The notes under the pieces are model-generated. The model worked only from the letters and a program-made list of their open reading frames with translations. It was not told the DNA's origin and ran no database searches. Below, in pieces: positions 24,113-32,147 of a DNA stretch of 53,665 bases. The stretch comes from Chitinophagaceae bacterium (GTDB taxonomy: Bacteria; Bacteroidota; Bacteroidia; Chitinophagales; Chitinophagaceae), in contig CANGIY010000021.1 in NCBI GenBank assembly GCA_947454235.1, positions 1 through 53,665 on the forward strand, read 5' to 3'. Every line of letters starts with the position of its first letter. Position 1 is the first letter of the stretch. A program made the position numbers and the translations under genes.

Positions 24113-25135
24113 TTAGAAACGAGGGCACGCATACATTGTAGTGCCCTTATTTTTTCCGAAAGGCGAACCGTAAATCAACGAAAACTCCAACGCACCGTAA
24201 GATGTATTGTAAGGTGCCAGCGCAGAAACTGTAGCATCATAACTAGCCATTATCCTCAATCCATTGTATTGGTAACCTGCGGTTCCAATAACAGCGTCAT
24301 TCCAACGATAAAATACTCCTAAAATCAGTTGAGAAACATCAGATGCACGCTTTGAACCTGTTAAATCAAAATAAGAAAGCGAACCGGCAACTACTTCTAA
24401 AGCACCCTTTTGCATTTCTGCGAACAAAGAAGGGTTCACTATTACGGAAAAATTGGGTTTTACCAAAACATCAACATTCAATGTTGGGCGCAACCCTATC
24501 TGGTTAGTACTGCTGTAAAAAGTCTCAACAGGTTGGTTTACATTGGCTACTCCCACACCCACTTTCATATAAAGCGCATTACTAGGAAATATGGCAAAAT
24601 TGGCGCCTAAATTCACCGTAGAGTAGTTGGTCTTCATAATACCAATCTGCTCCTTATTGGGCAAGTTGCCGTCGAATTTGTGCCCATCCCATTGAACATC
24701 AAAACTCAGCTTATCATAGTCAACAGAACGCTGAATATAGGCCGCCGATCCTCCAAACGACAGCATTGAACTTGGACCAATATGAATATGATATGCTAAA
24801 GCCCCTTGATATTGCATTAAAGACAAATTGCCCGAACCCGCCTGGTCATTAAAAAGAGCTATGCCCAGTCCCAACCAATTAGGATGATCCACGTTTCTGT
24901 TTGCGCCTATTTTAATATCACCAAATACATCGGTAGTTGAATATGGCACCGGAAGTGTCGCCCATTGATTACGGTAATTCACCCCAACCCTATAATCGTA
25001 TTCCGGACTTAGTGCCGCATTTGCCGGGTTTATCAATAAAGGCGCATTATAAAACTGCGAAAAGTGCATACTTTGCCCCCAAGCCATTGAATGACAAAAC
25101 GCGAAAAGCAGTGCTATACGTACGAATTTGTTCAT
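24113..25135 (-). CDS. PorP/SprF family T9SS outer-membrane protein
   Basis: 340 residues with a signal peptide ending in AWGQ (residue 21). 'MHFSQFYNAPLLINPANAAL' is the N-terminal hallmark of PorP/SprF proteins, and the rest is a beta-barrel with 'YRVGVNYRNQWATLPVPYSTTDVFGD'. SprF in Flavobacterium is needed to secrete the type-B cargo SprB, and a PorP/SprF gene usually sits directly next to its type-B cargo gene. That is the case here: the 1195-aa PKD protein ends 4 bp upstream in the same operon. Confidence 0.95.
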   Translation of the reverse strand: MNKFVRIALLFAFCHSMAWGQSMHFSQFYNAPLLINPANAALSPEYDYRVGVNYRNQWATLPVPYSTTDVFGDIKIGANRNVDHPNWLGLGIALFNDQAGSGNLSLMQYQGALAYHIHIGPSSMLSFGGSAAYIQRSVDYDKLSFDVQWDGHKFDGNLPNKEQIGIMKTNYSTVNLGANFAIFPSNALYMKVGVGVANVNQPVETFYSSTNQIGLRPTLNVDVLVKPNFSVIVNPSLFAEMQKGALEVVAGSLSYFDLTGSKRASDVSQLILGVFYRWNDAVIGTAGYQYNGLRIMASYDATVSALAPYNTSYGALEFSLIYGSPFGKNKGTTMYACPRF

Positions 25136-25139
25136 AAAA

Positions 25140-28100
25140 TTACCTTAGAAGTGTGATATTACCTTTAAGCGTTTTGTGAGTACCATCGATAAATGCCGCA
25201 GTTAAAACATAACCGTAAGCATCAACAGGGCAAGGCTGACCATTGAAAGAACCATCCCATCCAACTGCCTTAGACGTTGTTTCAAAAATCAATTCTCCCC
25301 AACGGTTAAATATCTTTAAGTCAAATGATTCTATTGCTGCTGAATGCACATAGAGTATATCGTTCTCGCCATCATTGTTCGGGCTAAAAGCATCCGGAAT
25401 ACCAATAATTGGCACTACATCAGCGGGCACTTCCTTACATTTTGTTGAAGGGCAATTACTGCCGTTATAGGCTGTAAGGCATGTATGGAAAGTTCCACTT
25501 CTGCTGAATTGATGTGTTGGATTTACCTCACCCGATGTACTTCCATCGCCAAACACCCATGAGTACCTTGTAGCATCAACAGAAAGATTGGTATACCTGG
25601 TTGGAACATTTTCAACTGGGGTCAAAGGAACAAATGTAAAATCAGCTATCGGTGCTGCGAGTACCTTAATAACAGCTCTGAAGGTATCAGCAAAATTACA
25701 GGTCGATGGATTTGTCACAATTAAGGTAACAGTATAGGTGCCTGCTGCCGGGAATGTATAGCTTGGAATCGGCACTGAAAAAGTAACTGAGTCGCCAAAC
25801 TGCCATGAGTAATTCAAGATATTATCTCCGCCTACCTGAGGAGATATACTTGTTCCAAGACATACAGAATCAGGGATTACAAATGAACCTGAAATTTCTT
25901 TATGTTGGATAGTTATTGTTTTAGTAAATGTATCGGGAGAGTTACATGCATTAGGCTCTATCATAATTAACCTAATGGTATAAGTACCCGTATCCGGGAA
26001 TGTATGTGTAGGGGGGGTACTCCCTGAAAATGTGGTTCCATCACCAAAGTTCCAGTTAAATGTTGCAGTAGTATCCAAACTTCCATTTTGAGTAGAAGTG
26101 TTGGTAAACGAAGCAGTATATGGACCACAGCTATCCAGTAAACTATAAGTGAAAGAAGGATCAATCAAATTGCCCCCAACAGTAATTACAAGTCTGAAAG
26201 TATCGTCGGTTACAAAACAAGCATTCGAGTTTGCTGCGGTAAGCACAACAGTATAAACACCAGGAGTTGTAAATGTGTGCGATGGCTCAAATGCGGTATC
26301 GGAAGAAGAGCCGTCACCAAAATCCCACCTGAAAGTTACCGCATTGGAAGTGTGGTTATGGAAACTAACCGTGTAGGGAGCACAACCTGAATCGCTTGGA
26401 CTTGCAGAAATATCAATATGAACCGGCCCCAACGAAAAGGCTATTTTAAGCGCACCCTCATTGCAGTTACCACTTGAATCTACTTCACTCCATGCATACG
26501 CTGTTGTCGGGAAACGATCGCGACAAGGAGCAGTACCGCCATAGGCCGGGCCTCCACAGCTTGCACAAATACCTTGGTATATTACACCGTGCTTATCAAA
26601 ACGAGAAGTTCCACCATCTACGTGCTCTCCATAACCGTCAAGCGTACAAGATCTACCGTGGTATGTTGCATATCGAAGTGTAGTCATATTTGCGCCTAAC
26701 ACAATAAAATAAAAGTCATTTCCGTCTGTTGTGCTTTGAAATGCATCACTGGTTACCGGCATCCCGGTACAATTTCCACTTGCAATACCACTGATACCCA
26801 AATTTCCACCCCAACCTGATACATACACGTTTGAGCAAGTATCAACTAGAAATGCAACGGGCGAAATATTACTATGTGTCGAAGCCCCTGACCCAAACAC
26901 AGTAGAAATCAAGTCAGTAGTAAGATCTCTATCCATTTTCATAATGAACTGACAGGAGTTGGGGTTTGAGTACACACCTGATGTGACCGGGAAAGTACCC
27001 CCAATCGACTGCCCCATTACGTAAACATCATTGGTCGGATAAATTTGTATCCCATATACCTGGTCATATCCTCTTGTACCAACGAATGTGCTCTTTTGAA
27101 TAGAATAACTGCCGCTGTTTAAAAATTTAGTCACGAATCCATCAGCCCCACCGCCTTGGTATGAAGTTAGCCAAGACCCGCTCGTACTGGGAAAGTTGGA
27201 GCTTTTGGTACCACCAGCCACATAAAGATATTGTTGAGTGCTATCAAATGCCAAAACATAGGCTGCATCGGCATTATTACCACCCAAGTAAGTACCCCAT
27301 ATCATACTATTAAGTGTACGATTGAACTTAAGCACAATACCATCTTGCTGCCCAGAAAGTGTTGTTGCAATAGCCGTTGACGTAGTTGGGAAGTCGGTTG
27401 ACATCGTACAGCCCGCTACATAAATATTATTTGAATTATCGACCTGAACTTCACTTCTCGAGTCATCGCCATAGTTATATTTTAAGTCGCCATAATAGTA
27501 TTCAGTCGAATCGTAGTTCACAACATCTGCTCCCGCTCCTCCTACGTAAGTAGAACCTATTAGCGCTGTGCCGGAACTGTTGATCGAAGTAACCACCATG
27601 TCCCAACTACCGTGATTGCTCGATTGATAACAACCTGAAGTAGTCGGAAAATCAACTGAAAGTGTTCGCCCGGCTAGCACCAAATTACCCAAATGGTCAA
27701 CAATCATACTGTGCACGTGATCGTTCTGAGCACCACCCAGGTAGGTACCATAAATTCTTGAACGACCATCTGGCGCGTATTTGATGAGCGATATATCTGC
27801 TGCATATGCAAGCACCATACTGCCTGAAATATACGTTACCCCACCGCCCCAACGCGTTTGAATTGCCCCAGTAGTTACTGGAAAATGTTCAGACGTTGAG
27901 GCAACGTTTACAAGACCTCCTGCATAAAAATTTCCGGAATCGTCATAAGTAGCAGAATATCCCCAGTTATCGGCAGTAGACCCGGTAAGTGTACAAAAAA
28001 CAACTGTAGGGTCAATAACCATTGCATGTTTACGGTCGTACCCTTCAGGGAAAATAAACGACAATTGATTTCCTTCTAAATTGTATTTACAAGGTACTGT

Positions 28101-28727
28101 CACTTTTTCATCGTTAATGTATTGGTATACGTAAGGCTTAACTTCTTTAATGTCGCCTACACTAGTACTGATTAATAGATTTCCGGCTTTGTCTAATTTA
28201 AGTTTGTCTTGTCCCTCAAACCCAATTTTAATTTTTTCTACATCAGCTTCGGGCTTCACCATAAATTCATAAACCAGGTTGCCATGTTCAGAAGTCACGT
28301 GTAAATCAATGTCCTTGTATAAGTTCTCATAATCAAGTCCATAATACGGGTGAATCTCTGCTTTCCATTTTGTAGGATCATTTCCTAAAAAGTAATTGTA
28401 GTAAACCGACTGGCGTTTTTTACCGACCATTTTGGTAGCATTCGAACCCTCAAATTTGAGTTTGTAGCAATGAAATTTGAGTAAAGGGTTGTCGTGAATT
28501 TGCCCGTGGTGAAATGAATCTAGCCTAAAATTGTTGCTCTTGTCCTGCAAAAGAATCCTGAAACCATCCCTTTCAAGGAATATGTCACTTCCCCTTGTAG
28601 TGGCACGATATTGAAACCAATCGCCCCACTGACCCTTATTTTCGATAAATTCAATAGGAGTTTGTCCATTTGAAACAAACGAAATCAGGAGCAGAAAAAA
28701 CAATAAGAACCGGGAAAATCGTTTCAT
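25140..28727 (-). CDS. Large T9SS type B cargo protein with SBBP and PKD domains
   Basis: About 1195 residues from ATG 28727, which opens a clean signal peptide (MKRFSRFLLFFLLLISFVSN, then GQ); the frame extends 57 bp upstream. Residues about 20-250 are a DUF7948-type N-terminal domain (IEFIENKGQWGDWFQYRATT, then YYNYFLGNDPTKW). Residues about 250-720 hold SBBP beta-propeller repeats ('FCTLTGSTADNWGYSATYDD', 'GTYLGGAQNDHVHSMIVD', 'STYVGGAGADVV'). Four PKD-like domains follow ('FRWDFGDGSSSDTAFEPSHTF' pattern). The C-terminus is a type-B sorting domain: 'AFSPNNDGENDILYV', 'KIFNRWGELIFETT', 'GWDGSFNGQP', ending 'LKGNITLLR'. A cell-surface adhesin or enzyme support is likely; no catalytic domain is visible. 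Confidence 0.92.
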   Translation of the reverse strand: MKRFSRFLLFFLLLISFVSNGQTPIEFIENKGQWGDWFQYRATTRGSDIFLERDGFRILLQDKSNNFRLDSFHHGQIHDNPLLKFHCYKLKFEGSNATKMVGKKRQSVYYNYFLGNDPTKWKAEIHPYYGLDYENLYKDIDLHVTSEHGNLVYEFMVKPEADVEKIKIGFEGQDKLKLDKAGNLLISTSVGDIKEVKPYVYQYINDEKVTVPCKYNLEGNQLSFIFPEGYDRKHAMVIDPTVVFCTLTGSTADNWGYSATYDDSGNFYAGGLVNVASTSEHFPVTTGAIQTRWGGGVTYISGSMVLAYAADISLIKYAPDGRSRIYGTYLGGAQNDHVHSMIVDHLGNLVLAGRTLSVDFPTTSGCYQSSNHGSWDMVVTSINSSGTALIGSTYVGGAGADVVNYDSTEYYYGDLKYNYGDDSRSEVQVDNSNNIYVAGCTMSTDFPTTSTAIATTLSGQQDGIVLKFNRTLNSMIWGTYLGGNNADAAYVLAFDSTQQYLYVAGGTKSSNFPSTSGSWLTSYQGGGADGFVTKFLNSGSYSIQKSTFVGTRGYDQVYGIQIYPTNDVYVMGQSIGGTFPVTSGVYSNPNSCQFIMKMDRDLTTDLISTVFGSGASTHSNISPVAFLVDTCSNVYVSGWGGNLGISGIASGNCTGMPVTSDAFQSTTDGNDFYFIVLGANMTTLRYATYHGRSCTLDGYGEHVDGGTSRFDKHGVIYQGICASCGGPAYGGTAPCRDRFPTTAYAWSEVDSSGNCNEGALKIAFSLGPVHIDISASPSDSGCAPYTVSFHNHTSNAVTFRWDFGDGSSSDTAFEPSHTFTTPGVYTVVLTAANSNACFVTDDTFRLVITVGGNLIDPSFTYSLLDSCGPYTASFTNTSTQNGSLDTTATFNWNFGDGTTFSGSTPPTHTFPDTGTYTIRLIMIEPNACNSPDTFTKTITIQHKEISGSFVIPDSVCLGTSISPQVGGDNILNYSWQFGDSVTFSVPIPSYTFPAAGTYTVTLIVTNPSTCNFADTFRAVIKVLAAPIADFTFVPLTPVENVPTRYTNLSVDATRYSWVFGDGSTSGEVNPTHQFSRSGTFHTCLTAYNGSNCPSTKCKEVPADVVPIIGIPDAFSPNNDGENDILYVHSAAIESFDLKIFNRWGELIFETTSKAVGWDGSFNGQPCPVDAYGYVLTAAFIDGTHKTLKGNITLLR

Positions 28728-28896
28728 TGTAATAGTTGATGGAAATTTGAAAGTAAATTTAAGAATATTTTTCATATCCGTCATAAAAAAACAGCGGTTG
28801 ATTTATTGCATTCAGTACAGGTTTCAACTTGCAATTAGTATTTAAAGCTGTTTTGTGAATAAAAAATCAACATCTTCTTTCAATGAGTTAAAATGA

Positions 28897-28904
28897 TATT
28901 TTTG
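28897..28904 (+). promoter_or_regulatory. -7 box of rfbB, leaderless
   Basis: TATTTTTG is an exact TAnnTTTG match, followed by CAAG and the ATG at 28909 (4-nt gap). No clear -33 TTG was found at the usual distance. Confidence 0.5.
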
Positions 28905-28908
28905 CAAG

Positions 28909-29958
28909 ATGAAAAAGACAATTTTTATTACCGGTGGTGCCGGCTTCATTGGCTCGCATGTAGTGCGCCTATTTGTCGAAAAGTACCCTGACTATAAAAT
29001 CATTAACCTCGATGCACTTACCTATGCAGGTAATCTTGAGAATTTAAAAGACATACAAGGTAAACCTAACTATATCTTCGAGCACGCAGACATCAACGAT
29101 GCGGCAAAAATCAATTCGTTGTTTACGCAATACCAACCCGATGGTGTAATACATTTAGCTGCTGAAAGCCACGTTGACAGGTCTATTACCGACCCCAATG
29201 CATTTATTCAAACCAATGTCATGGGCACTGCCAATCTACTCAATGCAGCAAAACACCTTTGGGGCAAGAATGCAGAAGGAAAACGTTTTTATCATGTATC
29301 AACCGATGAAGTGTATGGTTCATTAGGCGAAACTGGGTTCTTCCTGGAAACGACTCCTTACGACCCTCAATCACCGTATTCGGCGTCAAAGGCCGCTTCT
29401 GATCATCTCGTTAGGGCGTATGGCAACACTTACGAAATGCCATTTGTTATTACCAATTGCAGTAACAACTATGGACCTAACCATTTTCCTGAAAAACTGA
29501 TTCCTTTATTCATCAACAATATCAAAACCAACAAACCATTACCTGTTTATGGAGATGGTAAGTACACCCGCGACTGGTTGTTTGTTAAAGACCATGCCCG
29601 CGCAATTGATACAGTGTTCCATAATGGCAGAAACGGCGAAACCTACAATATTGGTGGTTTTAATGAGTGGCAAAACATTGAACTTGTTAAGTTGCTTTGT
29701 GACAAGATGGATGAAAAACTAGGTCGCCCGGCTGGTACATCTCAAGGACTCATTTCCTACATCAAAGATCGCCCGGGCCACGACAGACGTTATGCGATTG
29801 ATGCCAACAAAATCAATAAAGAATTGGGCTGGTACCCAAGTGTTACTTTCGAAGAAGGTCTTTCTTTAACTATCGACTGGTATATGGAGAATGATGCTTG
29901 GCTTTCCAATGTAACATCAGGTGCTTACCAAAAATACTATCAGGAGCAATACAAATAA
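28909..29958 (+). CDS. rfbB: dTDP-glucose 4,6-dehydratase
   Basis: 349 residues. The NAD-binding motif is TGGAGFIGSHVV, the catalytic pair is YSASK (Tyr and Lys), and 'STDEVYGSLG' holds the Asp-Glu pair used for dehydration. 'CSNNYGPNHFPEKLIPL' and 'RDWLFVKDHARAI' are RmlB-specific. The enzyme turns dTDP-glucose into dTDP-4-keto-6-deoxyglucose, the second step toward dTDP-rhamnose and related sugars. The other rml genes are not in the window. The rhamnosyltransferase-like gene at 19.3 kb could use its product, which is inference. Confidence 0.96.
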   Translation: MKKTIFITGGAGFIGSHVVRLFVEKYPDYKIINLDALTYAGNLENLKDIQGKPNYIFEHADINDAAKINSLFTQYQPDGVIHLAAESHVDRSITDPNAFIQTNVMGTANLLNAAKHLWGKNAEGKRFYHVSTDEVYGSLGETGFFLETTPYDPQSPYSASKAASDHLVRAYGNTYEMPFVITNCSNNYGPNHFPEKLIPLFINNIKTNKPLPVYGDGKYTRDWLFVKDHARAIDTVFHNGRNGETYNIGGFNEWQNIELVKLLCDKMDEKLGRPAGTSQGLISYIKDRPGHDRRYAIDANKINKELGWYPSVTFEEGLSLTIDWYMENDAWLSNVTSGAYQKYYQEQYK

Positions 29959-29977
29959 CAACCAACCTAATTTGAAA

Positions 29978-30023
29978 TATAAAAGGAAGAGGCGCGAAAA
30001 TTTTCGCGCCTCTTCCTTTTATA
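29978..30023. terminator. 46-bp perfect palindrome, bidirectional terminator
   Basis: TATAAAAGGAAGAGGCGCG at 29978-29996 starts a 23-bp arm that is exactly mirrored by 30001-30023, with no unpaired loop bases in the DNA. Both strands end with AAAA/TTTT flanks. It sits between the convergent rfbB and HIT genes and can terminate both. Confidence 0.85.
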
Positions 30024-30046
30024 AAATTGCCCCAAAAGTTTCAATA

Positions 30047-30439
30047 CTACATGTGGGCCAAAATCTTTGCCTTTGCTGCTTCGAGCTGCTCGTTTGTTAC
30101 AATTAATTTCTCACGAGTAAAATTCAAGTCATTTGCTGTATTTATAGGTACTACGTGCAAATGAGCATGTGGCACTTCCAAACCAATCAATGCAAAGCCA
30201 CATCGTTTACAAGGAAATGCTTTTTCAACCGCTGTTGCAATGGGCTGAGCAAACACCATCATGTTAGCCAAGTACTTTTCTTCTGCTTCATATACCTTGT
30301 CAACCTCTTGTTTAGGAACAACCAAAACGTGCCCTTCAACCAACGGCTCAATGTCAAGGAATGCAATAAACAAATCGTTTTCAGCAATCTTGTGGCATGG
30401 AATTTCACCAGCTATGATTCGGGAAAAAATACTCGCCAT
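30047..30439 (-). CDS. HIT family protein (histidine triad hydrolase)
   Basis: 130 residues, normal HinT length. The active site is HAHLHVV near residue 100 (HxHxH then VP), preceded by 'GFALIGLEVP'. 'SIFSRIIAGEIPCHKI' and 'VEGHVLVVPKQEV' are the usual N-terminal blocks. HIT proteins of this type hydrolyse purine nucleoside phosphoramidates. Two bases separate its ATG from the greA stop, so the genes are co-transcribed, an arrangement common in Bacteroidota. Confidence 0.95.
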   Translation of the reverse strand: MASIFSRIIAGEIPCHKIAENDLFIAFLDIEPLVEGHVLVVPKQEVDKVYEAEEKYLANMMVFAQPIATAVEKAFPCKRCGFALIGLEVPHAHLHVVPINTANDLNFTREKLIVTNEQLEAAKAKILAHM

Positions 30440-30441
30440 GA

Positions 30442-30915
30442 TTAGATAGAGATATTTTCAATCTGAAATTTAAAAGTACCGCTTGGTGCTGTAACTTCAG
30501 CAACCTCACCAATAACTTTACCCAACAGGCCCTTACCTATTGGAGAACTAACTGAAATCTTACCTGATTTCAAATCTGCTTCTTTCTCAGAAACAATCTG
30601 ATAAACAACGGTCTTCTTATTAGCCAGGTTGGTAACAGTTACCTTACTTAAAATAGATACTTTGCTGATGTCAATATCTTTAATATCAATGATACGTGCG
30701 TTAATGATAGCATTCTCAAGATGCGCAACTTTAGCCTCATGTAAACCTTGAGCTTCTTTTGCTGCATCGTACTCAGCATTTTCTTTTAAGTCACCTTTTT
30801 CACGAGCTTCTGCTATTGCTCTTGCTATTTCCGCTCTTCCTGATGTTTTTAACTTATTGAGTTCCTCTTTCATTTGAGTTAAACTCTCCTTGCTAACATA
30901 GTTTACTTCCGACAT
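30442..30915 (-). CDS. greA: Transcription elongation factor GreA
   Basis: 157 residues. The N-terminal coiled coil (residues about 8-75) carries the tip motif 'GDLKENAEYDAAKEAQ' with the acidic residues that stimulate RNA cleavage. The C-terminal domain has 'SVLSKVTVTN' and the signature 'ISVSSPIGKGLLGKVIGEVAEV'. GreA rescues backtracked RNA polymerase. A strong terminator lies immediately upstream, between PorV-like and greA, so its promoter must be within the short 40-bp region or inside that hairpin; I could not place a convincing box. Confidence 0.96.
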   Translation of the reverse strand: MSEVNYVSKESLTQMKEELNKLKTSGRAEIARAIAEAREKGDLKENAEYDAAKEAQGLHEAKVAHLENAIINARIIDIKDIDISKVSILSKVTVTNLANKKTVVYQIVSEKEADLKSGKISVSSPIGKGLLGKVIGEVAEVTAPSGTFKFQIENISI

Positions 30916-30933
30916 AAATTCTTTTGATTTGGA

Positions 30934-30971
30934 CTAAAAAAATCAACGCCTCCTTTGTGAAGAAGCGTTGA
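30934..30971 (-). terminator. Terminator of the TonB receptor/cargo/PorV-like operon
   Basis: TCAACGCCTC (30943-30952) pairs with GAAGCGTTGA (30962-30971) with one mismatch, followed on the minus strand by seven T. It lies 47 bp after the PorV-like stop. Confidence 0.8.
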
Positions 30972-31018
30972 CTTTGTGCAAAATTAAATTCTAATTCGTT
31001 AGAAAATTCTTAAATCGA

Positions 31019-32110
31019 CTATTCGTCCTTGTGATTAGCATTACGAGTAAATCTCAAAGAGAACATGTGTACACCATTTGCAGGGCGCTGTGTAGGACGG
31101 AAAGAATAATCGATTGCGAGCATCGGACCGCCTTTACCTAACCTAGTTTGTAATGTTGCACCTGCAGCGATACCTGTAAACATAGTTGAAGTAGTAGCCG
31201 GATCACCGATACCATTCTCCCACCTGTAAGCAGCCCTCAAAGACATCATGTTTTTGTAAGTGTATTCAGCACCAACACCAATGTAGTCATTGATAAAAGA
31301 GTTTGATGTGAAATTACCCATCAAAGTCAATTTTTGATTCTTAGACTCTTTACCATTTTCCTTCATGTAAATGTCGTAAGCGCCACTGATATTCAACAAT
31401 GTTGGAAGTTCAAACTTCTCAGTTGGGGTCATTTGAGTTGCTGAATAAGTAAGAGTTGACTGCGTTTGCTCACCGCTAACTGCAAAACCGGTACCAGTAA
31501 ATTTCATGTTGGTGCCAAGGTTTTTCAACGTGATACCTAAATGGTAGTTGTTGTCCTTACCTGTCACATATTGAATACCGCCTTCGAAAGCAACACCCAT
31601 AGCACCTACGTTATTTACCTGTTCTGATACAAAGGTTGCAGCAGCACCGGCGTTAACGTGGGTAGAGAATTGTTTTGAATAACCCATCTGAATGTTCAGG
31701 AAAGAAGGACGGAATTGTCCGTACCCGTCAGGGTTATTATAGTCAGTTGCAGTAATATCGCCAAAGCCAATTGACATAATATTAAAACCAATTGCCTGAT
31801 CATTCTTCAACGGAATGGCAATCCCGACGTTATTTACGTTAATTCCGGTATTAGTCAAATATACGCCAGTTGACGCGCCTACTTCCATAGAAGTATCTTG
31901 TGCCAAACCACCGATATTACATTTCATAGCTTCTAAACCTCCAATGTAAGAACCATTAAGTCCGAATACACCAGTTGTTCTAGCCCATGGATTAATCAGT
32001 AATTCTGATGCTCCAGATTGTCCTACCCTGTCCTTGTTTCCTGCAAATACGCCAGTCGAAACCGCGAGTAATCCTAGTGCAAGAGTAGATATTTTAAGAT
32101 TTCTTTTCAT
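31019..32110 (-). CDS. PorV/PorQ-like outer-membrane protein
   Basis: 363 residues with a signal peptide ending GVFA (residue 23). The sequence has the PorV/PorQ pattern 'GASELLINPWARTTGVFGLNGSYIGGLEAMKCNIGGLA' near the N-terminus, then a FadL-like barrel ('NVGIAIPLKNDQAIGFNIMSIGFGD', 'FLNIQMGYSKQFSTHVNAGAAATF', 'LGITLKNLGTNMKF'). PorV carries T9SS cargo from the translocon to the attachment complex. This copy ends an operon with a T9SS cargo gene and a TonB receptor, so it may be a dedicated shuttle (inference). Confidence 0.85.
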   Translation of the reverse strand: MKRNLKISTLALGLLAVSTGVFAGNKDRVGQSGASELLINPWARTTGVFGLNGSYIGGLEAMKCNIGGLAQDTSMEVGASTGVYLTNTGINVNNVGIAIPLKNDQAIGFNIMSIGFGDITATDYNNPDGYGQFRPSFLNIQMGYSKQFSTHVNAGAAATFVSEQVNNVGAMGVAFEGGIQYVTGKDNNYHLGITLKNLGTNMKFTGTGFAVSGEQTQSTLTYSATQMTPTEKFELPTLLNISGAYDIYMKENGKESKNQKLTLMGNFTSNSFINDYIGVGAEYTYKNMMSLRAAYRWENGIGDPATTSTMFTGIAAGATLQTRLGKGGPMLAIDYSFRPTQRPANGVHMFSLRFTRNANHKDE

Positions 32111-32147
32111 ACTTTAGAGAAATATTATAAAATTAACAGGTTTAAGA

